Source: Amaurobius ferox
Taxonomy: Eukaryota > Arthropoda > Arachnida > Araneae > Amaurobiidae
DNA length: 64,000 nt
NCBI GenBank assembly: GCA_951213105.1
Contig: OX578152.1
Location: 74,855,180 to 74,919,179 of the forward strand
Reading direction: 5' to 3'
Shown here: positions 1 through 11,640 of the stretch, piece after piece
Numbering within the stretch: position 1 is the stretch's first letter
Layout: every line of letters begins with the position of its first letter
The notes under the pieces: model-generated
What the model saw: only the letters and a program-made list of their open reading frames with translations
Database searches by the model: none
Told to the model about the DNA's origin: nothing
Translations under genes and position numbers: made by a program

Positions 1-245
1 CTAGACTTTTGTTTAATATAATGGTTCTAGCGTCTCAGGACATACGCTATAAATAAAAAAAAGTACTTTCGAATGGGAAAACTTTATAGATTAACCCTTT
101 TAAATTGCTGTGCAATCCATACTACTTTGTACAATAAATATATATTAAGGTATAATTTATATATTGATGCAATAAAATTTTAGTGTTTTTCTTTTTAAAA
201 ATAGCATGATCGCATTTTTTTTATATTTATTCATTAATACATACA

Positions 246-434
<189 letters not shown>

Positions 435-1324
435 GAGTTGATCTTTTTTGAATAATTGTACTGGTTATCTGTTAAGTCTTAAATTAAGTGGACGAAACTA
501 TCAAAGTTATGTTGGAATTAAAGAGTTATTGTCTTTGTTACGTAACATTTGTATTATTGTAATATGGGCAAAACATTTTCTCCAAAAAATACTGGTTTAT
601 ATCGAAACTATATTAAACATATCTTAAATGTCACTTTAGAAACATTTTCAAAGCCATATACGTTTGAAATATATATATATATATATTTTATAATGTGATT
701 AGTATAAATGGCAAATGTATAATGTGATTAGTATAAATGGCAACAAACTAGTAACTTTTCTTGGTTGCGTATATAAATGTTAGTTTCTAAGCTCGATTTA
801 ATACTCAATTGAATGGATTTGTTAAAAATATAATTTTCTTGACGATTTTTATTTTTTAAGCTCTAAAACTGCCACCTACTGGAAACATTTAGAACCCTTA
901 AGAAATAACTTTACAAAATTTTATGTGTATATACATTATGCTAAAAATGAACTAGCAAAACATTTTTTGTAATTTTACCGATAAAAACTCGAAATATTCT
1001 AAATGTAAAATTTTCATAGAAAGCAACTATAAGTATAATACTATACAATAGTTGTGACTATAACTATTAAAACTACGTAAAACATGGTCAGACTCGGAAC
1101 ATTGTTGGTAGAACAATCAATGTGGAAAGTGATAGTTTGAAGCATTCTGTGCATGTAACTGATATTAAAACATTATATTGTAACATAAATAAGTTAAATG
1201 CATCCAATTCATCGGCGTTACTAAACTGTTTCACCCCCACACACACACACACACACACATATAAATTTTTAAGCAATAAAAAATGATTAAAAAATGCTTT
1301 AAAAGAACTCGTAAACAAAATTTC
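435..1324. other. AT-rich non-coding, no gene seen
   Basis: I see no supported coding sequence. A segment of about 25 bp (core ATAATGTGATTAGTATAAAT) is directly duplicated near 690-741, and a short CA microsatellite lies at about 1237-1259. Confidence 0.5.
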
Positions 1325-1540
1325 AAGGGTCGAAACAGCCTAGTGGTTAATGCAGAAGGACCACAGAGTTAAATCTGTAGGTCCGAAAGTCCATCAAAGA
1401 AGTGAGGGATTAGGATAATAATAATCCATTCTCTATGGTTACTACCCCCAATGGACCCCGGTATAATTCAGGTAGCACTGCGTCGACTGTACAAATACTT
1501 ATCATACGCTTTCGGGTAAGTCGGACGATATGGATAGGAA
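1325..1540 (+). mobile_element. Diverged tRNA-derived SINE copy
   Basis: The order of motifs follows the better copy at 39635-39920: an A-box-like CCTAGTGGTTAATGC, then GGTCCGAAAGTCC, GAGGGA, GGACCCCGGT, GGTAGCACT, and finally GGGTAAGTCGGACG. It is older and more diverged, the B box is weak, and no clear target-site duplication was found. It lies just upstream of the granulin-like gene. Confidence 0.6.
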
Positions 1541-1700
1541 AAAATTTTCATGAAATAATCATTTTCTTCTGATATTGGTTATGCAAGTTAAATATTTATC
1601 TTCAAGATATTAAATAAGAATGTATGAGAAAGTCGAGGGGGTTATTTTACTGAGAATGTTATCCTTTTCAGGAGCTCATATAGAAAAACTTGCATAGAAA

Positions 1701-1779
1701 ATGTCCTCCATCACAATCCTTTTGTTCGTTGTCGCCTCTTTGGCAATAGCTGTGTGTTCACCCATAGATCCAAACGAAG
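1701..1779 (+). CDS. Granulin-like secreted protein, coding exon 1 (signal peptide)
   Basis: The ATG at 1701 has an A at -3. It opens a classic signal peptide: short polar start, hydrophobic core ILLFVVASLAIAV, and a likely cut near residues 19-20 before PIDPNE. The exon ends in phase 1 at a consensus donor (GTAAGT at 1780), with the split Gly codon completed by the exon at 7869. A good acceptor (polypyrimidine tract plus CAG, AG at 1670-1671) lies 29 bp upstream of the ATG, so this may be the second exon, preceded by an unseen non-coding exon. The intron of about 6.1 kb to the next exon is packed with repeats (B1, A1, A2). Protein without the intron: 99 residues. The signal peptide and splice phase are seen directly. 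Joining these two exons is an inference that RNA data would settle. Confidence 0.75.
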
Positions 1780-2699
1780 GTAAGTGATAAAATTATAATA
1801 ATATCCATATTCGTTATAAATGAACTATAACATTCTTGAAATTGTATTTTTATAACTTTAAATTTAAATCTCGTAAATGACGTTCAAGAATTTTATCTTA
1901 TTATGCTATATTCTGTACTTGTAGCTTTATTGGTGGTTTCTTTCAATAAAACAGCTTTATTAGTAAATTGTTTTTCAGCAATATATTGTATATTTTTGGT
2001 AAATCAATGTTTGTCTGATAGGAACTGTTAAAAGGCCGTAGTGTCAGCACGCATTTTAATTAAATATGTCCAGACATATTAAATAAATACTAGCTACGAC
2101 TTCACTGTTATTGTATTAAACTTAAATGAACTCAGTGCTCAAATATTCCTTTCATTGATATATAAAATATTTGCAGGAGTAAATTCTGAAATGATTAGTA
2201 TGAAATATTGATATACATTTTTTTTACATATCATTTTTTGAATTATCATAAATAACATAAAGCAAATACATCATTTTGTAATAAGTAAATATTGTCGTAG
2301 AATGCGCTTAATAGTTATTAAAATGTACTCCGTAGTAAATTTTACGTATATACAATAATTCTTGTAGGCCTACACATAACATGAATTCAAATATGCGAAA
2401 ATTCTGAAAGAATTCAAATGGTATATCGATCGAAAACTCTTTCCTCGCCATAAAAATCTAAAAAAAAAAAATAATAATTGAATTTTAAAATTGGAAAAAG
2501 TTTTCTCGAAATTTAACATATCTATAAAACTAATTAATAAAATATTTTTGTCCTTTTTTGAAGGAACCAATTTGTTAAAATTCAAAAGTTTGGTTATTAT
2601 ATCCCGAAATGAGGCTGCTGAAATAAATATATTGTAGTTTATATTGTACAAATACATTGTAGTTTAACCTATTACCACAGTCCTTAAAACACAATTCAA
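1780..2699. other. Intron 1, AT-rich part without recognised element
   Basis: Intronic sequence from the donor to the first recognised repeat. The open frame on the minus strand near 2370-2657 has no recognisable features. Confidence 0.5.
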
Positions 2700-3552
2700 A
2701 AATATCCGATGTGGGCAGCACATGATTTTCCTTATATAATGTAATGAATTTACTACTTTTACAGCAAAAGAAATAGGTTACTCTTATAGTAGATATTTAT
2801 ATTCTTTCCAAAATATTGAATTTTCATCAATTAGTCGTCATTTTCATTGATTTAGCGTCATTTTTATCCATTTGGCGAGATTTTAGTTAATTTGGCAACA
2901 TTTAAAAAAGTCACCAAGTTGGCGAAATCCCGCCAAATTCGTCGTCAATCTGTCGCCAAGCGTTATGAATGGAGAAATAAGTTATTCTTATAGCAGATAA
3001 ATGACTATAGCAGATTCTTATAGCAGATAAATGTTTCTCAACAGTTAATATATTGTTTTTAATTTATGGGATTTTTTGAAAAATTTATTTGAAAAATGTG
3101 CAATATCTCAAGAACGGTTCATGCTAGCGTTCTAAAGTTTATGTCACTCGTTTTCTGAGGAAAAATTACATAAGAAATGTCTGTTTGCGTAACTTTATTA
3201 AAGGTTTTGATTTTTTGATAATGTTTTCAAAATTTCACTCGAAAATTTAGGGGGGTTCTGAACATTCGATTGCATCTAAAAACAACAGGCTTCTAGTATT
3301 CATAGATTGTGATTTTTGTACCAAATTTCATTCAAATCGCTCCATTCGTTCGTGAGATATCGTCTCCACAGACTCACTGACACACACACAAACACACACA
3401 CACACATACACACACAGAGAAACATCACTTCAAAAATGTTTTATTTGTCACCAGGGATGCTTGAAACGTGCTCTCCGACTCGAAAACTCGAATTCGAATT
3501 TTCGACCCCGTCACAATACTTTCCTTATACATTATGTATGTAAGGAAAGTAA
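2700..3552 (+). mobile_element. Family B Helentron/HINE-like element, copy B1
   Basis: Begins with the shared 5' terminus (GATGTGGGCAGCACATGA) followed by TTTTCCTTATATAAT. It has a body with TTGGCGA-type short repeats, then a conserved block with TCGTTCGTGAGATATCGTC, a CA-rich microsatellite at about 3380-3420, and a 3' hairpin at 3518-3550 (ACTTTCCTTATA stem against its complement). No coding capacity. It lies in intron 1 of the granulin-like gene. Confidence 0.75.
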
Positions 3553-5429
3553 TATAATACTTTCCATGGATAATTTTTTTTCTCTGGCATTTTAGTTGTT
3601 ATTTAGATGTAAAAACTTAATTATTTGTCTATTTTAAATGTGTAACACATTTGATTGATAAACAATATTTACCGAATTAAATGAACTTATTTCCATTTCT
3701 AAGTAATATGTTACAATTCTCTTGAACTGAATTATTGCAATTCCTTATGACATTGGTGTGGTAAGCTATGATATGTAAAATTCACTGTCACTGTTACAGT
3801 TGGCAAATTCCAAAATATATTCTTACGCTGCTCACAAAGAAATCCACATCAAGTGTGAAATTAAGTAGATATATTATACTTTAATTATATTGTTAAACAT
3901 TGTTTTGTTCTATAATTAAACTAATTAAAGTCCTGTGCTGCCCACATGAGAGAACAATATGTTATGGTCAACACACGATGTCTTCCACTATATATTAAAA
4001 TGAAATTATTTTTCACAGTAAAGCAATGTTTTCTGTCTTTAATCGTAAGTTCAATTTAGCGCGTCTTATAGCGACATTATGCACACCTTACGTGTTTTAT
4101 GTTATGTATGTTTTTGCAAATCTAATTTAATAATAGAGAATTACATAAAATGTAACCCTCCAATAATTTATATCGGTAATGGTAATTCTAAACTAAAATT
4201 TTTCTGTCTAAAACGGATGGTTTTAGTTCCAATAATTGATTCAAAAAATTAATTAAATTCAGAATTCTACCAATAATTTTTCGTATTTTATTAGAAAATA
4301 TTTTTTGCACTTCGAACTCGTATCTAAAAGGTGAATCAGTTGCTACGGTAACCATAGGGCATAAAGTCACCAATTGCGAATTTAAAAAGATGTAACTAAG
4401 TAAAACTATACTTGTGCCTTCTATAGGCGCTAAAATTAGCTTAGAGGTACAGTTTATAAACTTCTATATATTTCAATTATGATTTAAAAAGAAAATATAT
4501 CAAAGTACGCAACGTTGCCGCATATTAATATAAGCAGCTAAACAATAAGAGCTACCTCAATGTTATACTCATAGAAATAACATCATTTAAATTATAATTT
4601 GGCAGTTTTAGCCGATTTTATTGACAGAAGAAAAATTGCCATATTTATGCATCTGTGCAAAATTCTGAAGTAGCATAAAATAATTTTCGCCTACAAATTT
4701 TTACTTTTCTGACTGTAGAGTAGGAATTCCCTTACAAAAGTTCTATTCTAAAGGACAGAAAAAAAAGCCTAAGCCAAAAATTGTAATTTTTGTAAGAATA
4801 TTTGGTTAAATGAATTTATGATCGATGTTGTTGTTATTGTTGTAGGGAAACAACAACAACAGAAAGGTATAAGGCAACATGATCGATAAGCGTGCATAAG
4901 TTTAAGGCTTCTGAGATGTTAAAAAAACAAAACATTACACACATATTAGATTTTGCACTGATATCAATGGGTAAAAGCACATCATTGAATAAAAACGAAA
5001 ATTTAGACGCTAAATGCGTAACAACAATCCTAATCATTAAATGTGCATTTAAAAAAAGAAAAACCGCTTTCTTGAAAATTTTATAATTTTCATTCTTGAA
5101 TATTTTAAACTCCTTGGTTTTGACTTAAGTGATTTTTACTTCCAGCTCTATAGATTATTGATAAAACGGAGTGCAAGGAGCGCCGATAAAAATTATGGAG
5201 GTTCATTACTTTAAGAGATATAATCTATAATACTCGCGATAATAATATGTTTGGTAAAGCAATTGACATATAAAGCATTTAGATGATAGGAATTTGAGAG
5301 TCATAACAGGACTGGAACTGTATCTATATAATATGCACTAAACTGACTTACTGATTGTGCGATGTAACAACATTTTTGAGCACTTCTGCTATACTAGAAT
5401 CTTGATATCGGAACGGGACCAGGAACAAA
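3553..5429. other. Intron 1, no recognised gene or full element
   Basis: AT-rich. Short pieces near 3935 (GTGCTGCCCACAT) resemble a HINE 5' terminus on the minus strand but lack the rest. A small (TTG)n/(CAA)n patch occurs near 4828-4860. The short open frames on both strands near 4834-5086 overlap each other and look random. Confidence 0.45.
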
Positions 5430-6076
5430 AATCTGATGTGGGCAGCACATGACTTTCCCTGCAGACTTATATTCACGTTCTCTTTATTTTAATTAAATTT
5501 ATTTCACTTTTAATTCAATTTTCGTTCTCATTCGGTAACCGGACTTGTTTTCAAAGGTGGCGTAGAGGAAATACGAAAAACTAAAATATCTCGAGAACGG
5601 CTAGCCCTAGTGTAATGGGCTTGGTCTTATTCTTTTCGTCGTTAAAAATTACGTATTAAACGAGCATTTAATGGATATATTTGAGTATACCTAGTTCTTT
5701 AGTTTAGATTTTGACGATTTTTGTGGGCCATTTTGCAACAAAAAGGCAGGTTAGTATTTTCCGAATCGTACCAAAATCTAATCAGCACCAGGGTAACCCA
5801 CAAGTGACTCATCTACCGAATTTTGTGAAATTCAGTCAATTACTTTTTTAGTTAGAGTAGATACAAAATCTGCACAGACAGACACACAGACACACAGACA
5901 GACAGACACACAGACACACAGACAGAGAGACACACACACAGACGTCACGCTAAAAATGGTTTTTTCGTATTCTAGAGGTCTCGAAACGTGTAGATCCGTC
6001 GAAAACTCGAGTTGCGATTTTCGGCATGATTCCAATACTTTCCCTATACATTACCATGTATTGCAGGGAAAGTAAA
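5430..6076 (+). mobile_element. Family A Helentron/HINE-like element, copy A1
   Basis: The 5' terminus ATCTGATGTGGGCAGCACAT is followed by GACTTTCCCTGCAGAC. A CAGA/CACA microsatellite lies at about 5875-5940, and the 3' hairpin ends in TTGCAGGGAAAGTAAAA. This copy carries only one copy of the internal block of about 150 bp (CGATTTTTGTGGGCCATTTTGC to TTAGTTAGAGT) that is doubled in A2-A7. Non-coding. Confidence 0.8.
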
Positions 6077-6870
6077 AAGGGGGGGGGGGGGTTCAAAGAA
6101 TTAAAGCATCAATTCTGCAACGAAACGAAACAAAGTTAATGAAGTGTCCACACTAAGAGTAATTTAAGTGACAAAAATCCTTACGGCCAAGTGATTTATT
6201 CAAATTCAGGACAGTAACAAAATTTAAGAATTCACAAAAGAATATTATTTAAACATACCCAATTTAGTTCAAAGTTACCGATGGAACAGGCTACTACTAG
6301 GTTTGGATCCAGGCTCCTGAGGCTCCTGAAATCTTTTATTTTCAGTTTTAAATTAAACATTAAAATTGTAGAATGAAGAAAGAATGGGGCACTTGGTTTT
6401 TGTATCACTCGATCCGTATAAACCGGAAAAATATCAAAAATTAAAAAAAAATTGAATTAGCTCTGATGCTGCACATTTCAAAAATCACATTTCAAAATTG
6501 TCAAGCACTTTTACTTAAGCCAGAATCTCGGCATTGATCTCATTCGACCTGGCTAGGCATCGAGACCAACGTAAAACTCGATTATTTCGAAAATTCGAAT
6601 TAGGGGACGATGAGGAGGGATTTTCAAAAACTACCAAAATCATTCAGTGCTTTTCCACTAGCTAAAATCTTGATATTGGTTCCATTAGACCCATCTCAGG
6701 TTATAGATATACGAAAAAAGTGAAATTAAAAAAAAATCTAACTGAAGGAGACGATGTAAAGGGATTTTCATGAAAGTATCTTATAAATAAAAACACAATT
6801 TCATTTTTTTATTGCTGCCAATAATTAAAACCGAAAAAAAAATTAATTTACAATTACAACGTGATGTCAT
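6077..6870. other. Intron 1, no gene; G-run and diverged sequence
   Basis: A 12-13 bp G homopolymer directly abuts the 3' end of A1. The rest is AT-rich without a recognised gene. Confidence 0.45.
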
Positions 6871-7680
6871 TTTACTTTCCCTGCAATACATGGTAATGTA
6901 CAGGGAAAGTATTGGAATCATACCGAAAATCACAACTCGAATTTGCGACGAATCTACACGTTTCGAGACCTCTAAAATGCGAAAAAACTATTCTTAACGT
7001 TACGTCTGTGTGTGTGTCTGTTTGTGTGTCTGTCTGTGAGTCTGTGCAATGTACGTATCCACTCAAACTCAAAAACTAATGGACTGAATTTCATAAAAAT
7101 TTGGTAGGTAAGACCCTTGAGTGTGACCCTGGTGCTGATTAGTTTTTGGTATAATTCGGAAAAAAAGAATTCGCCTTTTTTTGCGAAATGGCCCGCAAAA
7201 TTCTCATATATTCACTCTAGCTAAAATACAAAATGACCAAATTTCACAAAATTTGGTAGATAAATCGCATTTGGGATACTCTAGTGATAATTAGACTTTG
7301 GTACGATTCGGAAAAGAGCAACTTGTCTTTTTTTACGAAATGGCCCACAAAAATCGTCAATATCTAAAAAATGACTACGTATGTTCAAATGTATCAATTA
7401 AATGCTTGTTTTATATGTAATTTTTCACGAGGAAAAGAATAAGAACAACTCTATTACTCTGAGACTAACCGTTCTCGAGATATTTGAGATTTTTCGCATT
7501 TTTTTTATGCCGCCTTTGGTAAAATGTCCAATTACCAAATAAAAGCACAAATTGAATTAAAAATGCAAATTTAGTGTCATTTTGTGCAGTTAAACTCAAT
7601 TTAATGAGTTCTTAAAGAAATAAAGAAAAAATTAATTTGAGACAGCAGGGAAAGTCATGTGCTGCCCACATCAGATTTTT
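6871..7680 (-). mobile_element. Family A Helentron/HINE-like element, copy A2 (inverted)
   Basis: Reverse-complement copy. The 3' hairpin (TTACTTTCCCTGCAATACAT) is at the left end, a GT-rich microsatellite at about 6998-7045, and the 5' terminus (GTGCTGCCCACATCAGATTT) at the right end. Two internal 150 bp blocks. Lies in intron 1, about 190 bp before the cysteine-rich exon. Confidence 0.8.
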
Positions 7681-7868
7681 ATTTAATCGGAAAGGGTTTC
7701 TGGTATTTAGAAAAGTTATCAATACCTGTTATAAGTGTGTAGATGTTACATTTAGTAATAATAGATATTGAGAACGCTAGATATTGAAATACGAATAGAT
7801 ATTGAACGAATAGATATTGATATGGCTAGTTATATATCACATAACTAATTATAACTGTCTCCATGCAG

Positions 7869-8089
7869 GTGTTCAACATGCGTCCTGCCCCTCCTACCAG
7901 ACAGATTGTGGTACTGGATGTTGCCCACTTCCCAATGCAGTGTGTTGCTCAGGAGGCTATACTTGCTGCCCACAAGGATCCATCTGTATACCGTTTGGCC
8001 TCTGTCTTCGATACAATCCATATAAGCAAGCACTCTACTCTGAGCAACCTCACCAGTTCACACCTTTTTTGGAGAAAAAGGCGTTTTAA
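7869..8089 (+). CDS. Granulin-like secreted protein, coding exon 2 (cysteine-rich domain)
   Basis: Starts after a good acceptor (ACTAAT branch-like site, then CCATGCAG) and restores the Gly codon split in exon 1. It encodes a 10-cysteine module with spacing C-x6-C-x3-CC-x6-CC-x5-CC-x5-C-x5-C. The four last steps fit the C-terminal two-thirds of a granulin domain, including GCCP and CCPxG, where granulins fold as a stack of short beta-hairpins held by disulfides. Canonical granulins have 12 cysteines; the first and one partner in the first pair are missing here, and the loop before GCCP is shortened. A tail of about 30 residues, rich in Tyr, Gln, His and Phe, ends at TAA (8087-8089). Twenty bases later a consensus donor (GTAAGT at 8110) leads to a 3' UTR exon at 13250. 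Function is not known: a secreted signalling, immune or venom-type peptide are all possible, and I do not assign one. Confidence 0.75.
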
Positions 8090-8213
8090 GCATTGTTGAC
8101 AGGGGGAAAGTAAGTTTATTTAACACTTGATAAGTACCAGTTAAACTTGCAATTTTGAAATTCATAAGAGTAACTTAAAAGTGTATGACGAAATTTCTTT
8201 TTACTTCATTTAA

Positions 8214-9101
8214 GGGGACGGTGGACGTTGAAATGAGCAAAAATCGACTAAAAAAGTTCTTTTTTTTTTAATATATAACATTATTTTACACATTTAACCT
8301 TTTGCTTACGGGTGGGAAAGCGTACATCCCAAACGAAGAGCCTCCCAAAAAGACAGGTATTTGACATACCCTATCCCAAACAGTTCGATCCCCCTTTGTA
8401 GGCATCGGCGACAGAAACATTGCACCTGTTGCACGCATCAGGTGCAATGCTTCTGTCGCCGATGCCCATGGACGCCACTGCCTGCAAAGGGGGATCTAAC
8501 TGTTTGGGATAGGGTATGTCCAATACCTGTCTTTTTGGAAGGCTCTTCGTTTGGGATGGACGCTGTCCCACCCGTAAGCAAATAGTTAAATGCATTTTTT
8601 TAAGGAATTTTCAAAGGTTTTACATTTTTAAAATGCTCCATGCGTCTTAATTTTTGTTTGAGATGCATAAAATTTGGTAAGAAGACACCTTTCATACTTT
8701 TTTATGAAACTGGATATGCATTTTATATTTGGACTTTATTAATGTAATTAAAAGCAAAAAATAACCTAATTAAATGTTGAAAATTAACTTTTAATGCAGA
8801 AAAATATTTTTAAAAATTAACCTTCTAAGGGATTTAAAAATGAATACCCAAATTTGTTCGTAATGTTCTTTTGAGTAATCATAATGTAAAATTAATTAAA
8901 AATGTGAACAAATAGCACGCAAGGAGCATTTTCAAATTTTCTTTAAAAAAAAATAAATTAACAAAAAATACAAAATTATAACAAAATTGAAAAAAAAATT
9001 AATGATATTTTATATAGTAATGTTAAGAGGAATGTTTATATAAATTTTCATGCTTCTAAATCAATAAATAAATAATAAAAATTTCAACGTCCACCGTCAC
9101 C
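8214..9101. mobile_element. TTAA-flanked non-autonomous DNA transposon, about 0.6 kb plus insertion
   Basis: Terminal inverted repeats of about 20 bp, GG(G/T)GACGGTGGACGTTGAA and its complement, flanked on both sides by TTAA (8210-8213 and 9102-9105). The AT-rich interior has no transposase. A second TTAA element (8298-8585) sits inside it. The TTAA target is typical of piggyBac-like and some other superfamilies; the GG start is not the usual piggyBac CC, so the class is left open. Lies in intron 2. Confidence 0.7.
8298..8585. mobile_element. piggyBac-like MITE, almost perfect palindrome (288 bp)
   Basis: Flanked by TTAA at 8294-8297 and 8586-8589. The ends read CCTTTTGCTTACGGGTGGGA and its near complement, and the arms pair along almost the whole length to a centre near 8430, so single strands would form a long hairpin. 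Half of a related copy lies at 43954-44071. Open frames on both strands are mirror images produced by the palindrome, not genes. Nested in 8214-9101. Confidence 0.8.
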
Positions 9102-9383
9102 TTAAAAAGAAAGTTAGAAGTTCTAATGAATGAGTAAAGTCACTTCAGAAAATTACTGGATTATACTAACAAAAATACGATAATTTAATATAAACGTAGT
9201 TGACCAAAGTGTAGAACAAATGTATGGAAAAATACTCAAAATGAATACTAACAAAAAAAAATTTTTTTTTAATAAACGCAGTTTACAAAGCTTACAAAGT
9301 AAAAAAAATTCTTAAAAAATACAAATAAAACGCAGTTACCATATCTTATTTTAATATGTAATTTATTAAAATGAAAATATTTT

Positions 9384-10310
9384 TTATTTTCCCTTACATA
9401 GTATAATGTATAGGGAAAGTATTCTGATGGGATCGAAAATTTGAATTCAATTTTTCCACAAACGAGCACGTTTCAAACGTCCCTGAACTCAAATCAATCG
9501 TTTTTAAAGTGATGGATGGGTATCTATCTGTGTACGTGTAAGTGTATATGTTTTTTATATATGTAATTATGTGTGTGTGTGTGCCCGTATATATGTGGCG
9601 ATGATATATTGATATCTTACAAACGAATGAAGTGCTTCAAAAGAAATTTATTTGCTACAAATATTACAATCTGTGAATACTGAAAGCCAATTGGTTTTAA
9701 ACGCAATCGAATGTTCGCAATCGAAAGATCCACAAATTTTCGAATGAAATTTTGAAAAAATCATCAAAATTCAGAACCTGTAATAATGTTACGTAAATAA
9801 TCATTTCTTATATAATTTTCATTTCAAAATGATTGACATATATTTCAGAATGCTAACACCAGCCGTTCTCAAATACTGCACTTTTTTCAAATAAAAAATG
9901 TATAAAAAAAAATCACATAAAATTAATGAAAGGAATTGCTATTATGAAATGTGCTCATTTTCCATATGTAATAGTATGCGATAAATTTGTCAACATCATT
10001 CTCGGGAAGGGGGGAGGTCTAGTTCGATCCATTTACGAGAGAAGGTACTTCGGGTAATAGTTTTGTATTTTTACGCCGAACAATTCGCCAACAGTTATTT
10101 ATATATAATAAATGCTTTTCTCTCCACTTGTCTGTAACTCTTGGCGATCAATTTGATGAATTTGGTGACTAATTTAGAGAAATATTGCCAAATTGGCAAT
10201 ATTTAACCCCAGATATATATGAAAATATCGTTAAAATTGTAAAAATTACGCTAAGTTAACTCAATTCACGCCAAATTGAAGAATTAATTATTAAAATATT
10301 TTAACATATG
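9384..10310 (-). mobile_element. Family B-like HINE, degenerate copy B5
   Basis: The left end carries the 3' hairpin (TTTCCCTTACATAGTATAAT with its complement TAGGGAAAGTATT). GT-rich microsatellite at about 9530-9590, then the family B body in reverse complement, ending in a run of TTGCCAAATTGGCAAT-type repeats near 10180. The 5' terminus is not recognisable, so the right boundary is approximate. Intron 2. Confidence 0.55.
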
Positions 10311-10450
10311 GACTATATCGCTTATTGATTGTGCTATCAATATATTTGTAAATTTAGAATTACGGGAAAAGTTAGTCGAAATAGTTTCGAAATAGTTTTA
10401 CGTGATGTCATCCAAAACAGCGCTAAATATACAATTCAATATTAAAAAAT

Positions 10451-11368
10451 ATCTGATGCGGGCAACACATGACTTTCCTTATATAATGCAATGAATTTAC
10501 TGCTTTTACAGTAAAAAAATAGGTTTTTCTTATAGTAGATACTTATATTCTTTCTAAGATATTGAATTTTCGACGATTAGTCGTCATTTTCATTGATTTA
10601 GCGTCATTTCTATCCATTTGGCGAGATTTTCATTTAAAATAGTCGCCAAATTGGCGACATTCCGCCAAATTGGTCGCCAAATTCAAGCCAAGCGTTATGG
10701 ACGGAGAAATAAGTTATTCTTATAGCAGATAAATGACTATTGGCGTTCAAATACAAAAGTATTAATCAAAGAATCTTTTCTCACGAATGGAACCAGCTGG
10801 ATCCCCGAGAATAATGTCACCAAATTTATCGCATGATATTACATATAAAAAATGAACATGTTTCTTAACAGTTAATATTTTTTTTATTTTATGGGATTTT
10901 TTGATAAATTTGTTTGAAAAATGTGCAATATCTCGAGAACTGTTCATGCTAGCGTTCTAAAGTTTGTCAGTCGTTTTCTAAGGAAAAATTATATAAGATA
11001 TGTCTATTTGTGTAACTTTATTAAAGGTTTTGATTTTTTGATGATTTTTTCAAAATTTCATTCGAAAATTTAAGTGGTTTCTGAACATTAGATTACGTTT
11101 AAAAACAATAGACTTCCAGTATTCACGGATTGTGATTTTTGTACCAAATTTCATTCGAATCGCTCCATTCGTTCGTGAGATATCGTCTCCACAGTCTCAC
11201 TGACACACACACACACATACTTTCACACACACACACAGACATCACTTCAAAAATATTTGATTCGTGATCAAGGATGCTTGAAAAGTGCTCTCCTGTCGAA
11301 AACTCGAATTCGAATTTTCGACCCCGTCACAATACTTTCCTTATGCATTATGTATATAAGGAAAGTAA
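10451..11368 (+). mobile_element. Family B Helentron/HINE-like element, copy B2
   Basis: The 5' terminus ATCTGATGCGGGCAACACAT is followed by GACTTTCCTTATATAAT. It has a perfect TCGCCAAATTGGCGA palindrome at 10643-10657, a CA microsatellite at about 11200-11240, and a 3' hairpin ending TATATAAGGAAAGT. Non-coding; intron 2. Confidence 0.75.
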
Positions 11369-11426
11369 CAATGCACCGTAGATCTTATACAGTATTTTGT
11401 CACTATAAAATTCAATGAATTTTATA

Positions 11427-11640
11427 AGGAAAGTTATGTGCACATCAGATTTTTACGTTCCCATACTATGTAATATAGAGAAAGCATTGCTTTCATAAAA
11501 ATTTTCGCATTCGAAATTTTGGATGGCAATACATGTTTTAGGACTTCCTGAATACGTTTTGACTATTTTTAGACTGATGTCCGTCTGTCGGTCCGTACGT
11601 CTGTCTATCTGTCTGTGGTCGTTATTATGTATACAAGGTA
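11427..11640 (-). mobile_element. HINE-like fragments joined head to tail (minus strand)
   Basis: A short 5' terminus (GTGCACATCAGATTTTT in reverse) at 11427-11456 abuts a diverged 3' hairpin (TTCCCATACTATGTAATA region), followed by a CTGT/GTCT microsatellite at about 11578-11625. The junction has the same arrangement as the A3/A4 junction. Related hairpin and flank occur at 47183. Confidence 0.45.

Noticed and set aside
8361..8595. Facing open frames on both strands
   Set aside because: Mirror images produced by the palindromic MITE.
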